Positions 26,066 to 35,222 of a stretch of 64,000 nt of DNA are shown here, piece after piece (positions within the stretch are counted from its first letter, which is position 1; every line of letters begins with the position of its first letter). The DNA is from Sphingobacteriaceae bacterium (GTDB lineage Bacteria; Bacteroidota; Bacteroidia; B-17B0; Aurantibacillaceae). Under the pieces are notes generated by a model. That model saw nothing but the letters and a program-made list of their open reading frames with translations, did not search any database and was not told the DNA's origin. The stretch is from positions 310,001-374,000 of the forward strand of contig JADJXI010000017.1 in assembly GCA_016715905.1 (NCBI GenBank), written 5' to 3'. Made by a program: the position numbers and the translations under genes.

Positions 26066-26668
26066 ATGAAAAAACTTTCTATTCAAAAATTAATGGCATT
26101 TGCAATTTGCCTTGCGTTCATTTCTTACTCCCACGCACAAAAAATAGCTCATATTAGTCTAGACTCTCTGGTTACCGTAATGCCGGAAACAAATATTGCT
26201 AAAGAAGTTGCTCAAAACTATCTGAAATCACTTGATCAGGAAATGCTAACCATGCAGTCTGAATTTGAAAGCAAATACAAGGATTTTTTGGAAAAAGAAG
26301 CAACAATGAGCGAAACCATTAAGCAAAATAAACAACAGGATTTACAACAACTAAATAAACGCATAGAAGATTTTCGTAATCAGGCTAGTCAGGACTACCA
26401 GCGTAAATATGGTGAGTTAACTGCGCCAATAATGGATAAAGCGAAAAAAGGAATTGAAGCCGTGGCTAAAGAGGCCGGTTATAAATATGTTTTTGATACC
26501 AGCGTTGGCAATGTTTTATATTTTGAGCCTTCTGACGACATTTTTAATGCAGTAAAGAAAAAGTTAGATTCTATGCCTCAGGCTGCAATTCCAGGCGCAA
26601 ATAATACCACTAAAGAGCCTAAAAGCCCTGTAAAATCAAGCCCTCCGGCCAAAACAGGCGGAAAATAA
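26066..26668 (+). CDS. Periplasmic chaperone OmpH/Skp family (second copy)
   Basis: Predicted 200 residues from an ATG. The signal peptide ends near SYSHAQ. The OmpH core runs from KIAHISLDSLVTVMPETNIA through a glutamine-rich helical hairpin (about 50-125) to KEAGYKYVFDTSVGNVLYFE. It differs from the first copy in carrying a 30-residue low-complexity C-terminal tail rich in Pro, Lys, Ser and Thr (KEPKSPVKSSPPAKTGGK), which may be a flexible linker or peptidoglycan/lipid-binding tail. Role inferred as chaperone for outer-membrane proteins. A strong intrinsic terminator follows within 20 bases, so this is the last gene of the porG-uppS-bamA-ompH unit. Confidence 0.92.
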   Translation: MKKLSIQKLMAFAICLAFISYSHAQKIAHISLDSLVTVMPETNIAKEVAQNYLKSLDQEMLTMQSEFESKYKDFLEKEATMSETIKQNKQQDLQQLNKRIEDFRNQASQDYQRKYGELTAPIMDKAKKGIEAVAKEAGYKYVFDTSVGNVLYFEPSDDIFNAVKKKLDSMPQAAIPGANNTTKEPKSPVKSSPPAKTGGK

Positions 26669-26686
26669 TCTTAATTACTTGTTAAT

Positions 26687-26719
26687 AAAAGGCAGTTATA
26701 AGATGACTGCCTTTTTTTT
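26687..26719 (+). terminator. Rho-independent terminator after the bamA-ompH operon
   Basis: Inverted arms AAAAGGCAGT (26687-26696) and ACTGCCTTTT (26706-26715) around a 9-base loop, with a T run at 26712-26719. It closes the outer-membrane biogenesis operon. Confidence 0.85.
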
Positions 26720-26864
26720 GTTGTACTTCGTCGCTTAAAAAGTTTCGCTGGTCTAAAATCCTTAAATTGTTGGTAATAAGGGTCATGAGAAATTTCAAAA
26801 ATTATTTTCTTTTCTTAAATTAGTATAAGTAATATGGTATAATTACCTTTAAACACACACAAAT

Positions 26865-27776
26865 ATGAATTGTAGATTATTCATAACAGCAGGTTTCGTA
26901 GGATGTAGTTCTCTGTTTTCGCAAACAGTAGCACAAACTTTTGAGTTTGCCCCAGGAACCAAGGACACAATAAATTATGTTGATGTTGCCGGTAAAAAAC
27001 AAAAACATTGGATTTTGTATGGTAAGCATAAACCTAATACGTGTTATACTATTGCACAAAAAGTAGAAGAAGGAGATTACGCCGAAAATAGAAAAACGGG
27101 TATTTGGCAGGAATATTATTGCAACGGTCAAACTAAAAGCAAAGTAACTTTTATGAATGGACGTGCTAACGGCCATGCTGTTTTATATTATGATAATGGA
27201 AAAATTCAGGAAGAAGGAGAATGGAAAAATAATCGTTGGGTTGGTGCATTAAAACAATATTATGAAAATGGAGAAGTGCAGCACGATTTTAAATACAACG
27301 AAGCCGGAAAACGCGAAGGTGAACAAGTTTATAAATACGAAAACGGACAAGTGGCCATACAAGGTAATTTCGCAAATGGTAAGGAAACAGGTGTAATAAA
27401 AGAATATGCCGAAAATGGTCAATTAAAGGCTGAGAAAACTTTTAACAATGGAGTTGTAGACGTGGCCTCAATAAAAACTTTTTCAGTTAAAGAAACCCCT
27501 GTAAAAACCGATGTTCCGCCAGATGCAGTTGTTCCTAAACTAACAGTGAAAGCCGACGAAAAACCAAACGAGGCGGTAACAGAGGTTAAACCAACAGTCT
27601 TAAACGGAAAACATACCTTGTACGATAAAAATAAAAACGTAACTAAAGATGGCATTTTCAGTAACAATACATTTATGGATGGTAAAGCCTATTTATATAA
27701 CGAAAATGGTATTTTAAAACGAGTACTCATTTACAAAAACGGTGTTTATGTAGGTGATGGCGTTATTGAGAAATAA
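26865..27776 (+). CDS. Secreted MORN-repeat protein (YwqK-like)
   Basis: Predicted 303 residues from an ATG. The signal peptide ends near TVAQT. Residues about 55-205 contain tandem MORN_2 repeats of the form YYENGxxxxxxxFxNGxxxG, for example GVIKEYAENGQLKAEKTFNN, as in YwqK-type proteins (COG2849). A 60-residue linker rich in Pro, Val and Lys (about 205-245) separates them from a last pair of repeats (LYDKNKNVTKDGIF, YLYNENGILKRVLIYKNGVY). Function unknown; such proteins are abundant in Bacteroidota and are exported. It stands alone between two terminators (26687 and 27800), so it is probably monocistronic. Confidence 0.88.
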   Translation: MNCRLFITAGFVGCSSLFSQTVAQTFEFAPGTKDTINYVDVAGKKQKHWILYGKHKPNTCYTIAQKVEEGDYAENRKTGIWQEYYCNGQTKSKVTFMNGRANGHAVLYYDNGKIQEEGEWKNNRWVGALKQYYENGEVQHDFKYNEAGKREGEQVYKYENGQVAIQGNFANGKETGVIKEYAENGQLKAEKTFNNGVVDVASIKTFSVKETPVKTDVPPDAVVPKLTVKADEKPNEAVTEVKPTVLNGKHTLYDKNKNVTKDGIFSNNTFMDGKAYLYNENGILKRVLIYKNGVYVGDGVIEK

Positions 27777-27799
27777 TTTTTTTTATTTCACTATTTTAA

Positions 27800-27828
27800 G
27801 ACGGAATTTTTTATTCCGTCTTTTTTTT
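27800..27828 (+). terminator. Rho-independent terminator after the MORN-repeat gene
   Basis: A perfect 8-bp stem GACGGAAT (27800-27807) and ATTCCGTC (27813-27820), a 5-base T loop and eight Ts at 27821-27828. Confidence 0.88.
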
Positions 27829-27833
27829 ATCCT

Positions 27834-27841
27834 TAATTTTG
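27834..27841 (+). promoter_or_regulatory. Candidate -7 element for cysS
   Basis: TAATTTTG fits TAnnTTTG and ends 7 bases before the cysS ATG, just after the terminator. The -33 region overlaps the terminator T run and is not distinctive, so the call is weak. Confidence 0.3.
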
Positions 27842-27848
27842 GGTTCCT

Positions 27849-29312
27849 ATGGAATCACTTCAGATATACAATACCTTAACCCGAACAAAAGAAGTTTTTA
27901 AACCGATTAATCCTCCTTATGTAGGTATGTATGTTTGCGGACCTACCGTTTATAGTGATGTACATTTAGGCAATTGCCGAACATTTATTTCCTTCGATAT
28001 AATTTATCGCTATTTAACCTTACTGGGGTATAAAGTACGCTATGTGCGTAATATAACGGATGCGGGACATTTAGAAAGCGATGCGGATACGGGAGAAGAT
28101 AAAATATCTAAAAAAGCAAAATTACAACAATTAGAACCTATGGAAATTGTGCAAACATATACCGTAGATTTTAAAGAAGTAATGCGCTTGTTTAATGTAC
28201 TTCCTCCTAATATTGAACCAACAGCAACAGGGCACATCATCGAGCAACAACAAATTGCACAAGAAATTATTCGCAAAGGGTATGCCTACGAGGTAAATGG
28301 CACTGTGTATTTTGACGTTGAAAAATATGCGAAAGAATATAACTATACCCAATTAACAGGTAGAAAGCTTGAAGAATTATTAGAAAACACAAGAGAATTA
28401 GATGGGCAGGATGAAAAAAGAGGGCGATTAGATTTTGCTCTTTGGATTAAAGCAAAACCCGAACACTTAATGAAGTGGCAAAGTCCGTGGGGTACAGGTT
28501 TTCCCGGCTGGCATATTGAATGCAGCGCCATGAGCACAAAATATCTTGGAGAACAATTTGACATACATGGCGGCGGAATGGATCTGCAACCTACACATCA
28601 CACCAATGAAATAGCTCAAAATATTGCGTTTTGCGGAAAAGCGCCATGTAATTATTGGATACATACCAATATGCTAACCGTTAGTGGTCAAAAAATGAGC
28701 AAGAGTTTGGGAAATAGTTTTCTTCCGAAAGAATTATTAAGTGGAAATCATCCATTGCTTGAAAAAGCTTATGGTGCAATGCCGGTTAGATTCTTTATGC
28801 TACAAACGCATTACCGCAGCACGCTTGATTTTAGTAATGAAGCTTTACAGGCCAGCGAAAAAGGATTTGAAAGATTAATGGATGCCTATAAAACACTACA
28901 ATCCATTTCACCTTCACCATCCTCCAGTGAAAATATAGCAGAACTTGAAAAAAACTGTTTTAGCGCTATGAACGATGATTTTAACACGCCCGTTTTAATC
29001 GCACAACTTTTCGACGCCGTTAGAATTATAAATTCTGCTCATGACAATAAAACAAAATTAACAGCTGATGATGTTTTACTTTTAAATAAACTGTATTCCA
29101 ATTTTGTATTTGGTGTATTGGGTTTAAAACCCGAAGAAGGCTCTTCTAAATTAAATAATGCGTTAGACACGGTTATGAATATTCTAATCGAAATCAGAAA
29201 TAAAGCCAAAATCGAAAAAAACTTTGAATTGAGTGACCAAATCAGAAATAAACTTACCGAAGCCGGGATACAAATGAAAGATAGCAAGGAAGGAACTACT
29301 TGGAAAGTTTAA
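27849..29312 (+). CDS. cysS: Cysteine--tRNA ligase
   Basis: Predicted 487 residues from an ATG. CysRS charges tRNA-Cys. The class I catalytic core shows the first zinc ligand in Cys30 (MYVCGPTVY), the HIGH-equivalent H39-L-G-N42, the second zinc region (WHIECSAMS with HHTNE), and the KMSKS loop at residues 282-286. The C-terminal DALR-like helical domain (about 350-487) contains MNDDFNTPVLIAQLFDAV, and the protein ends KDSKEGTTWKV, the usual CysRS C-terminus. Length is typical. The downstream glutaminyl cyclase starts inside the last codons, so the pair is translationally coupled although the functions are unrelated. Confidence 0.97.
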   Translation: MESLQIYNTLTRTKEVFKPINPPYVGMYVCGPTVYSDVHLGNCRTFISFDIIYRYLTLLGYKVRYVRNITDAGHLESDADTGEDKISKKAKLQQLEPMEIVQTYTVDFKEVMRLFNVLPPNIEPTATGHIIEQQQIAQEIIRKGYAYEVNGTVYFDVEKYAKEYNYTQLTGRKLEELLENTRELDGQDEKRGRLDFALWIKAKPEHLMKWQSPWGTGFPGWHIECSAMSTKYLGEQFDIHGGGMDLQPTHHTNEIAQNIAFCGKAPCNYWIHTNMLTVSGQKMSKSLGNSFLPKELLSGNHPLLEKAYGAMPVRFFMLQTHYRSTLDFSNEALQASEKGFERLMDAYKTLQSISPSPSSSENIAELEKNCFSAMNDDFNTPVLIAQLFDAVRIINSAHDNKTKLTADDVLLLNKLYSNFVFGVLGLKPEEGSSKLNNALDTVMNILIEIRNKAKIEKNFELSDQIRNKLTEAGIQMKDSKEGTTWKV

Positions 29313-30163
29313 AGAAAATACTTTTCTTAAATACGCTGCGTCTCATTTATTTATGTTGCGTAGCAATTTTATTATTTTCATGTGATGAAGAAAAGCCAAA
29401 ACCAAATGAACAAAACAACCGTGTAATTTCACTGGCAGTTCCTAAAACACCAGCAATTTCATATTCCTTAATTAGCACTTACCCCCACGACAGTACATGT
29501 TTCACTGAAGGATTATTTTTTCACCAGGGTAAATTATTTGAAAGTTCAGGAGCGCCGGATAATATCCCCACTACCCGATCGCTCTTTGGAATTGTTGATA
29601 TACAAACCGGAAAAATAGCAGTGAAAGGTGAGCTGGATAGAAATAAATATTTTGGTGAAGGTATTGTAGCGCTAAATAATAAATTATATCAGTTAACCTG
29701 GCAAGGACAAACAGGGTTTATTTATAATGCTGATAATTTTAAAAAATTAGGCACTTTCTCGTACATGAGTAAAGAAGGTTGGGGTTTAACCACAAATGGA
29801 AAAGAATTAATTATGAGCGATGGAACAAACACTTTAACCTTTATTGATCCGGAAACATTTCAAATCACAAAAACATTACTTGTATCCGAAAATAATTATG
29901 CGGTTGATTATTTAAATGAATTAGAATACATCAAGGGCTATTTGTATGCTAATATTTGGATGACCACTCGAATAGTGAAAATTGACCCGGAAACGGGAAA
30001 TGTTGTGGGTCAGATGGATTTAGGAAGTTTTGCAGCTGAAGCCAAAAAAAGATATAAAGGCTCCCTGGAAATGAATGGAATTGCTTATGATTCTATTACT
30101 GATAAAATATTGATTACCGGTAAAATGTGGCCCACTCTATATCAAATCAATTTTCCGCATTAA
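29300..30163 (+). CDS. Glutaminyl-peptide cyclotransferase, lipoprotein (glutamine cyclotransferase family)
   Basis: Predicted 287 residues starting at TTG 29300, which has AAGGA 8 bases upstream and overlaps the cysS stop. A lipoprotein signal ends with LLFSC at about residues 24-28, so the mature protein is probably lipid-anchored. The five-bladed propeller of the plant/bacterial-type glutamine cyclotransferase family is indicated by FTEGLFFHQGKLFESSG, LYQLTWQGQTGFIYN, WGLTTNGKELIMSDGTN, YLNELEYIKGYLYANIW and LEMNGIAYDSITDKILITGK. The enzyme converts N-terminal glutamine to pyroglutamate. In Bacteroidota many exported proteins begin with Gln after signal cleavage, which gives a plausible role in protecting them; that is inference. 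Confidence 0.92.
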   Translation: MESLKKILFLNTLRLIYLCCVAILLFSCDEEKPKPNEQNNRVISLAVPKTPAISYSLISTYPHDSTCFTEGLFFHQGKLFESSGAPDNIPTTRSLFGIVDIQTGKIAVKGELDRNKYFGEGIVALNNKLYQLTWQGQTGFIYNADNFKKLGTFSYMSKEGWGLTTNGKELIMSDGTNTLTFIDPETFQITKTLLVSENNYAVDYLNELEYIKGYLYANIWMTTRIVKIDPETGNVVGQMDLGSFAAEAKKRYKGSLEMNGIAYDSITDKILITGKMWPTLYQINFPH

Positions 30164-30181
30164 CAAATTGCTAAATTTATT

Positions 30182-30205
30182 GGGAAAATTCATTATTTCC
30201 CTTTT
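30182..30205 (+). terminator. Weak candidate terminator after glutaminyl cyclase
   Basis: Stem GGGAAA (30182-30187) and TTTCCC (30196-30201) with an 8-base loop and four Ts. The stem is short, so this may be incidental. Confidence 0.35.
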
Positions 30206-30249
30206 AATTTCCCTTTTATTTCATCATCTTTAAAGTTCAATCGTTCTAT

Positions 30250-30801
30250 ATGAAAAAGTATACCTATTTAATTCTATTCGCCTTGTTTTGTGGTACAGTT
30301 AAGGCACAAGTAACCTTTACTGTGGGTTATTTAATTAACGCAAAAGGCGACACTTTACAGGGAGAAGTTAAAATTAATCCAAAAAAAGACATCGATAATT
30401 ATTCGAAAATCTTTTTTAAAGACGCCAACAATATTCAAAAAAATTATAAACCAAACAAAGTAAAAGGTTATGGTTTTAACGGCCGACATTTCGTTTCTTA
30501 TACAGAAAAAGATGAGTCCATGTTCTGTGAAAGATTAACCAGTGGTGCTATCATATTGTATAAATCTTCTTTTGAAGCCGGAAGTGCCGGCGAAACTACT
30601 AAAGAATTAATTTACTACTTGTACAAAGACGGAGATAAAAAACTAACAGAAGTAAAAGAAAGTAAATTTAAAAAACAAATTATGGAATGGATGAGCGGCT
30701 CTGCCGGTTTAGCTAATGATTATGAAGATGGAAAAAAGTTTAATGAAGCTTCTGCAATTGAAATTATTAACAAATACAATGAGTGGAAAAGCCAAAATTA
30801 A
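30250..30801 (+). CDS. Secreted protein of unknown function
   Basis: Predicted 183 residues from an ATG. The signal peptide ends near GTVKAQ. The mature protein reads FTVGYLINAKGDTLQGEV, followed by paired strands and a charged C-terminal helix (SAIEIINKYNEWKSQN). I recognise the general type, small exported Bacteroidota proteins with a GYxxxxxGDTLxGxI start, but no function is attached to it. No catalytic motif, lipobox or membrane helix is visible. It sits 4 bases before polA on the same strand, so the two are very likely co-transcribed, which need not imply a shared role. Confidence 0.8.
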   Translation: MKKYTYLILFALFCGTVKAQVTFTVGYLINAKGDTLQGEVKINPKKDIDNYSKIFFKDANNIQKNYKPNKVKGYGFNGRHFVSYTEKDESMFCERLTSGAIILYKSSFEAGSAGETTKELIYYLYKDGDKKLTEVKESKFKKQIMEWMSGSAGLANDYEDGKKFNEASAIEIINKYNEWKSQN

Positions 30802-30804
30802 ACC

Positions 30805-33669
30805 ATGATTACAAAAGACACGCCCAAAAAATTATTCTTATTAGATGCCTTTGCATTAATTTATAGATCTTATTTTGCCTTTAGCAGTAGCCCTCGAATC
30901 AACTCCAAAGGTTTTAATACTTCAGCCATTTTCGGTTTTACTAATACGCTTGTAGAAATATTAAAAAAAGAAAAGCCTACGCATATCGCTGTAGTTTTTG
31001 ACACCGATGCTCCTACTCAACGTCATATCGAATTTGAAGCTTACAAAGCCAATCGAGATGAAATGCCCGAAGACTTAAGGGTTTCTATCCCTTTAATTAT
31101 TGACTTAATTCATGCGTTCAATATAGAAGTTATTGGTATTCCCGGATTTGAAGCCGATGATGTTATTGGAACTTTAGCGCGTAAAGCCGAATTAGCCGGC
31201 TTTACTACTTATATGATGACTCCCGACAAGGATTATGGTCAGTTGGTAGATGCTAATACTTTTATTTATAAACCAGCTCGACTCGGAAATGGTGTAGAAA
31301 TATTGGGCCAAGAAGAAATTTGTAAAAAATGGGACATTAGAAGTGTTTCAGAATTAGTAGATATTTTAGGCCTAATGGGAGATGCTTCTGATAATATTCC
31401 GGGTATTCCCGGCGTAGGTGAAAAAACCGCCATTAAGTTTATTAAAGAATTTGGAAGTGTAGAAAATCTTTTACAAAACACGGATAAGTTAAAAGGTAAA
31501 ATGAAAGAAAAAGTGGAGGCCAATAAAGACCTTGCAATTCAATCTAAAAAACTGGCAACTATCATTCTGGATTGTCCAATAGAACTGGATGAAAATTTAC
31601 TGGCCGTTAAAGATTATAACAAAGAAGCCCTTCGAGAATTATTTAAAGAACTTGAATTCAGAAGAATTGCTCAAAATATTTTAGGTGAAGATATTGGTGG
31701 CACGGAAAAATTAGCCGAAGAAAATTATAAAGCTAAATCCGCTGAAGGGCAAATGGGATTATTCAGTACTGCTGAATTTTTTAACGGAAAAAACGGTAAT
31801 GCCAAAACGGCAACAGAATCTCAGCCAGATGTTTTTGTTGAAGAAAACATTTCGTTTCAAAACATTCAAAATACCACCCACCATTATGAACTGGTGGACT
31901 CGCCCGAGAAAATGCAAGACTTAATAAAATCTCTGGAATCTGCTAATGAGTTTTGTTTTGATACCGAAACAACCGGGTTAGATTCCTTACTTGCGGAGTT
32001 AGTGGGCCTGTCATTTTCTATTCAAAAACATCAGGCTTGGTATGTACCCATTGATGCCGACAAATCAAAAGCATTAGAACAAGTTAATGTATTTAAACAC
32101 ATATTACAGAATGAAAATAAAACATTAATCGGTCAAAATATTAAATACGATTATCACATACTTCAAAATTACGGCATCGAAATAAAAAATAAATTATTCG
32201 ACACCATGATTGCACACTTTTTAATTATGCCCGATATGCGACATAATATGGATGTGCTTGCCGAAACTTATTTGAATTACGCTCCGGTGAGTATTGAAAC
32301 GCTAATTGGTAAAAAAGGAAAAGAACAAAGAAGTATGCGTGATGTAGCAATTGATGAAATTAAAGAATATGCCGCTGAGGATGCAGATATCACTTTACAA
32401 CTAAAAGAAAAATTTGCTCCCGAGTTAAAGGAAAAAGAAGTGCTTGACCTTTTCAACACGGTAGAGGTTCCTCTTGTAAAAGTTTTAGCAGATATGGAAC
32501 GTGAGGGAATTCGACTTGATGTTGATGGCTTAAAAGAGTTTTCTGTTCAGCTTGAAACCGACATAAATAGTGTGGATGCTGAAATACAAAATTTAGCAGG
32601 AACAAAGTTTAACATTTCTTCCCCAAAACAAGTAGGTGAAATTTTATTTGAATATTTAAAAATTGTAGACAAACCTAAAAAAACAAAAACCGGACAGTAT
32701 GCAACCGGCGAGGAAATATTGAATAAGTTGGAAAATGTTCATCCCATTGTGTCCAAAATATTAGATTATCGGGAATTGGTAAAACTCAAAAACACCTATG
32801 TAGATACTTTGCCTGAATTAGTTAATGCACAAACCAAACATATACATACTTCCTACAATCAAGTGGTAGCTGTTACCGGAAGATTGAGCAGTGATCACCC
32901 CAATTTACAAAACATACCCATTCGTACAGAACGAGGTAGACAAATTAGAAAAGCATTTATTCCTAGAAATGAAGAATACACTTTATTAAGCGCCGATTAT
33001 TCACAAATTGAATTACGCATTGTAGCCAGTATAAGTGGAGATCCAAATATGTGCGAAGCATTCAATTCTAATAAAGATATTCATACAGCAACTGCAGCTA
33101 AAGTTTATGGAATTCCCGAATGTGAAGTCACTAAAGAAATGCGCTACAAAGCAAAAAGTGTAAACTTTGGGATTATTTATGGTCAAGGGCCCTTTGGCCT
33201 GGCAGATAATTTAAACATTTCACGTGCTGAAGCGCAGGAACTCATTCAGAATTATTTTAAAGAATACGGCGGAATTAAAAATTATATGGATAATGAAATT
33301 AATTTCGCTAGAGAAAATGGTTATGTTAAAACTCTTTTAGGAAGAAAACGCTGGTTAAGAGACATTAATTCTCAAAACGCTAACGTACGCAGTTTTGCCG
33401 AAAGAAATGCAATTAATACACCTATTCAAGGTTCGGCAGCAGACATGATCAAAGTAGCTATGATTAATATCCACAATCGATTTAAAAAGGAAAACTTTAA
33501 ATCAAAAATGATATTACAAGTACACGATGAATTAATTTTTGATGTGTATAAACCCGAATTAAATACAATAAAACCAATAGTTGAAGATTTAATGAAAACC
33601 GCGTTACCCTTAAATGTGCCTATAGAAGTAGGAATGGGTGTAGGTAAAAACTGGCTGGATGCTCATTAA
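30805..33669 (+). CDS. polA: DNA polymerase I
   Basis: Predicted 954 residues from an ATG. Three domains are visible: an N-terminal 5'-3' exonuclease (about 8-295) with FLLDAFALIYRSYFAF, GFEADDVIGTLA and DASDNIPGIPGVGEKTA; a 3'-5' proofreading domain (about 365-545) that keeps the FDTETTG motif with Asp386 and Glu388, so proofreading is probably active; and an A-family polymerase domain with motif A (LSADYSQIELRI), motif B (KSVNFGIIYGQGPFGL) and motif C (LQVHDELIF). A 70-residue linker separates the first two domains. Function is Okazaki fragment processing and repair synthesis. Followed 8 bases later by TPR member G. Confidence 0.97.
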   Translation: MITKDTPKKLFLLDAFALIYRSYFAFSSSPRINSKGFNTSAIFGFTNTLVEILKKEKPTHIAVVFDTDAPTQRHIEFEAYKANRDEMPEDLRVSIPLIIDLIHAFNIEVIGIPGFEADDVIGTLARKAELAGFTTYMMTPDKDYGQLVDANTFIYKPARLGNGVEILGQEEICKKWDIRSVSELVDILGLMGDASDNIPGIPGVGEKTAIKFIKEFGSVENLLQNTDKLKGKMKEKVEANKDLAIQSKKLATIILDCPIELDENLLAVKDYNKEALRELFKELEFRRIAQNILGEDIGGTEKLAEENYKAKSAEGQMGLFSTAEFFNGKNGNAKTATESQPDVFVEENISFQNIQNTTHHYELVDSPEKMQDLIKSLESANEFCFDTETTGLDSLLAELVGLSFSIQKHQAWYVPIDADKSKALEQVNVFKHILQNENKTLIGQNIKYDYHILQNYGIEIKNKLFDTMIAHFLIMPDMRHNMDVLAETYLNYAPVSIETLIGKKGKEQRSMRDVAIDEIKEYAAEDADITLQLKEKFAPELKEKEVLDLFNTVEVPLVKVLADMEREGIRLDVDGLKEFSVQLETDINSVDAEIQNLAGTKFNISSPKQVGEILFEYLKIVDKPKKTKTGQYATGEEILNKLENVHPIVSKILDYRELVKLKNTYVDTLPELVNAQTKHIHTSYNQVVAVTGRLSSDHPNLQNIPIRTERGRQIRKAFIPRNEEYTLLSADYSQIELRIVASISGDPNMCEAFNSNKDIHTATAAKVYGIPECEVTKEMRYKAKSVNFGIIYGQGPFGLADNLNISRAEAQELIQNYFKEYGGIKNYMDNEINFARENGYVKTLLGRKRWLRDINSQNANVRSFAERNAINTPIQGSAADMIKVAMINIHNRFKKENFKSKMILQVHDELIFDVYKPELNTIKPIVEDLMKTALPLNVPIEVGMGVGKNWLDAH

Positions 33670-33677
33670 TAGAGTAT

Positions 33678-35219
33678 ATGAATATTAAATTTTTTATTCT
33701 ACTTATTACTTTAGCTTTGCCATTCGTTCAAATACATGGGCAATCAAATTCCATTGATTCCCTGTACAAAGAGATTACGCAAGCTCACAATGATACTTCT
33801 AAGGTAAATGCAGCTATTCTTTATGGCGAATTAATCCTTAATCAAAATCCAAAAAAAGCAAAAACAATTTGGGAAGAATCACTGCGGATTGTAGATAAAA
33901 ACTTAGAAGAGAAATCCCAAGAAGAAAAATTCTTAAAGCAAAAAGGAACTTTATTAAACAATTTGGCCTTTATTATGCTTCAGGAAGGAAAAATGACAGA
34001 GGCTTTAAAGTATTGGAAGTTATCCTTGAATATTCAAGAAAAAACAAACGATCAATTGGGAATGGCCTTATCGTACAACAATATTGGTGGCGTTATGCTT
34101 AACCAGGGAAATCTTGAATTAGCTATTCAAAACTTTCATGCTTCTTTGGTTATTTATGAAAAAACAAATCACATAGAAGGTCGAAATAACTGCTTAAATA
34201 ATATTGGCAGTGTTTATGTTAGACAAGGAGAAAACTCCAAGGGCCTTGAATACTTTTTAAAATCAATAGACGTTGAAGAAAGTTACAAAACAAAGCCTTT
34301 TTATACCGCTACCTTAATTAATATCGGATTAATTTATTCCAGCTTAAAAGATTATTTTAACTCCTATAAATATTTCAATGAAGCCTTAAATATAGCCATT
34401 CAAATTAACGATAAAAAAGTAATGGCCAATTTATACAATAACCTTGGTTTTCTTTACGGAAATTATGGCGATCCTACAATAAAGAATAAAGATTCCGTTA
34501 TTAAGCAAGATCAAAAAACAGCCATAGAATACTATTTAAAAAGCCTAGAAATAAAACGGGAAAATAATCTTATTGAAGACTTACCGATAACATTATTAAA
34601 CCTTGGCGCTTCTTATTATAAACTTGGGCAAAAAGATAAAGCTTTTTCTTTCATCAATGAAAGTCTTGAGATGTCCTATAAATTAGGATACCCTTACAAT
34701 ATTAAAAGCGCAGCTTATACGCTTAAAGAAATTTATAAAAGAGAAAAAAATTACAAATTGGCATTAGAAATGTATGAGTTAGAGGTCAAAATGAATGATA
34801 GTTTAATTAATGAAGCAAGTCGCAAAGCTTCTATTAAATCACAACTCAAATACGAATACGAAAAACAGGCTGCAGCTGATTCAGTATCTCATGCCAAAGA
34901 AAGTGAGGTTAAAAATGCAGAACTGGCGAAACAAAGTGCAGAAATAAAAGCCAAAAAAAATCAACAGTATGCTTTGTTCGGAGGCCTGGGATTAGTTATG
35001 GTTTTTGCGGGCTTTATGTTTAACCGTTTTAAAGTAACACAAAAACAAAAGGAAATTATAGAAAATCAAAAAGAAATTGTTGAAGAACAAAAGAAACTAG
35101 TTGAAGAAAAACAAAAAGAAGTATTGGATTCTATCCATTACGCGCGTAAAATTCAAATGGCACAAATTCCTAATAACCTCCAAGTAGAATTAAGTATCAA
35201 TCGTTGCATAAAAAAATAA
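33678..35219 (+). CDS. TPR / single-TM / signalling-helix tail protein (family member G)
   Basis: Predicted 513 residues from an ATG. The signal peptide ends near QIHGQS, and the mature N-terminus has SIDSLYKEITQAHNDTSKV. TPR units span about 85-370. One TPR loop (bases about 34468-34519) carries an extra segment, GDPTIKNKDSVIKQDQKTAI, where other members have GDIPKAL. The conserved block starts near residue 372 with the variant MNDSLINEASRKASIK. The transmembrane helix is about 431-448, and the tail is VLDSIHYARKIQMAQIP with K for the usual second R. It begins 8 bases after polA, suggesting read-through, and is followed within 3 bases by member H. Confidence 0.86.
   Translation: MNIKFFILLITLALPFVQIHGQSNSIDSLYKEITQAHNDTSKVNAAILYGELILNQNPKKAKTIWEESLRIVDKNLEEKSQEEKFLKQKGTLLNNLAFIMLQEGKMTEALKYWKLSLNIQEKTNDQLGMALSYNNIGGVMLNQGNLELAIQNFHASLVIYEKTNHIEGRNNCLNNIGSVYVRQGENSKGLEYFLKSIDVEESYKTKPFYTATLINIGLIYSSLKDYFNSYKYFNEALNIAIQINDKKVMANLYNNLGFLYGNYGDPTIKNKDSVIKQDQKTAIEYYLKSLEIKRENNLIEDLPITLLNLGASYYKLGQKDKAFSFINESLEMSYKLGYPYNIKSAAYTLKEIYKREKNYKLALEMYELEVKMNDSLINEASRKASIKSQLKYEYEKQAAADSVSHAKESEVKNAELAKQSAEIKAKKNQQYALFGGLGLVMVFAGFMFNRFKVTQKQKEIIENQKEIVEEQKKLVEEKQKEVLDSIHYARKIQMAQIPNNLQVELSINRCIKK
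34797..35172 (+). repeat. Conserved 3' block of the TPR family, copy in member G
   Basis: Copy of the block described for member C. It is the only copy of the near-identical group in the second cluster, 23 kb or more from the first-cluster copies and 12 kb or more from the third-cluster copies. Confidence 0.8.
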
Positions 35220-35222
35220 ATT

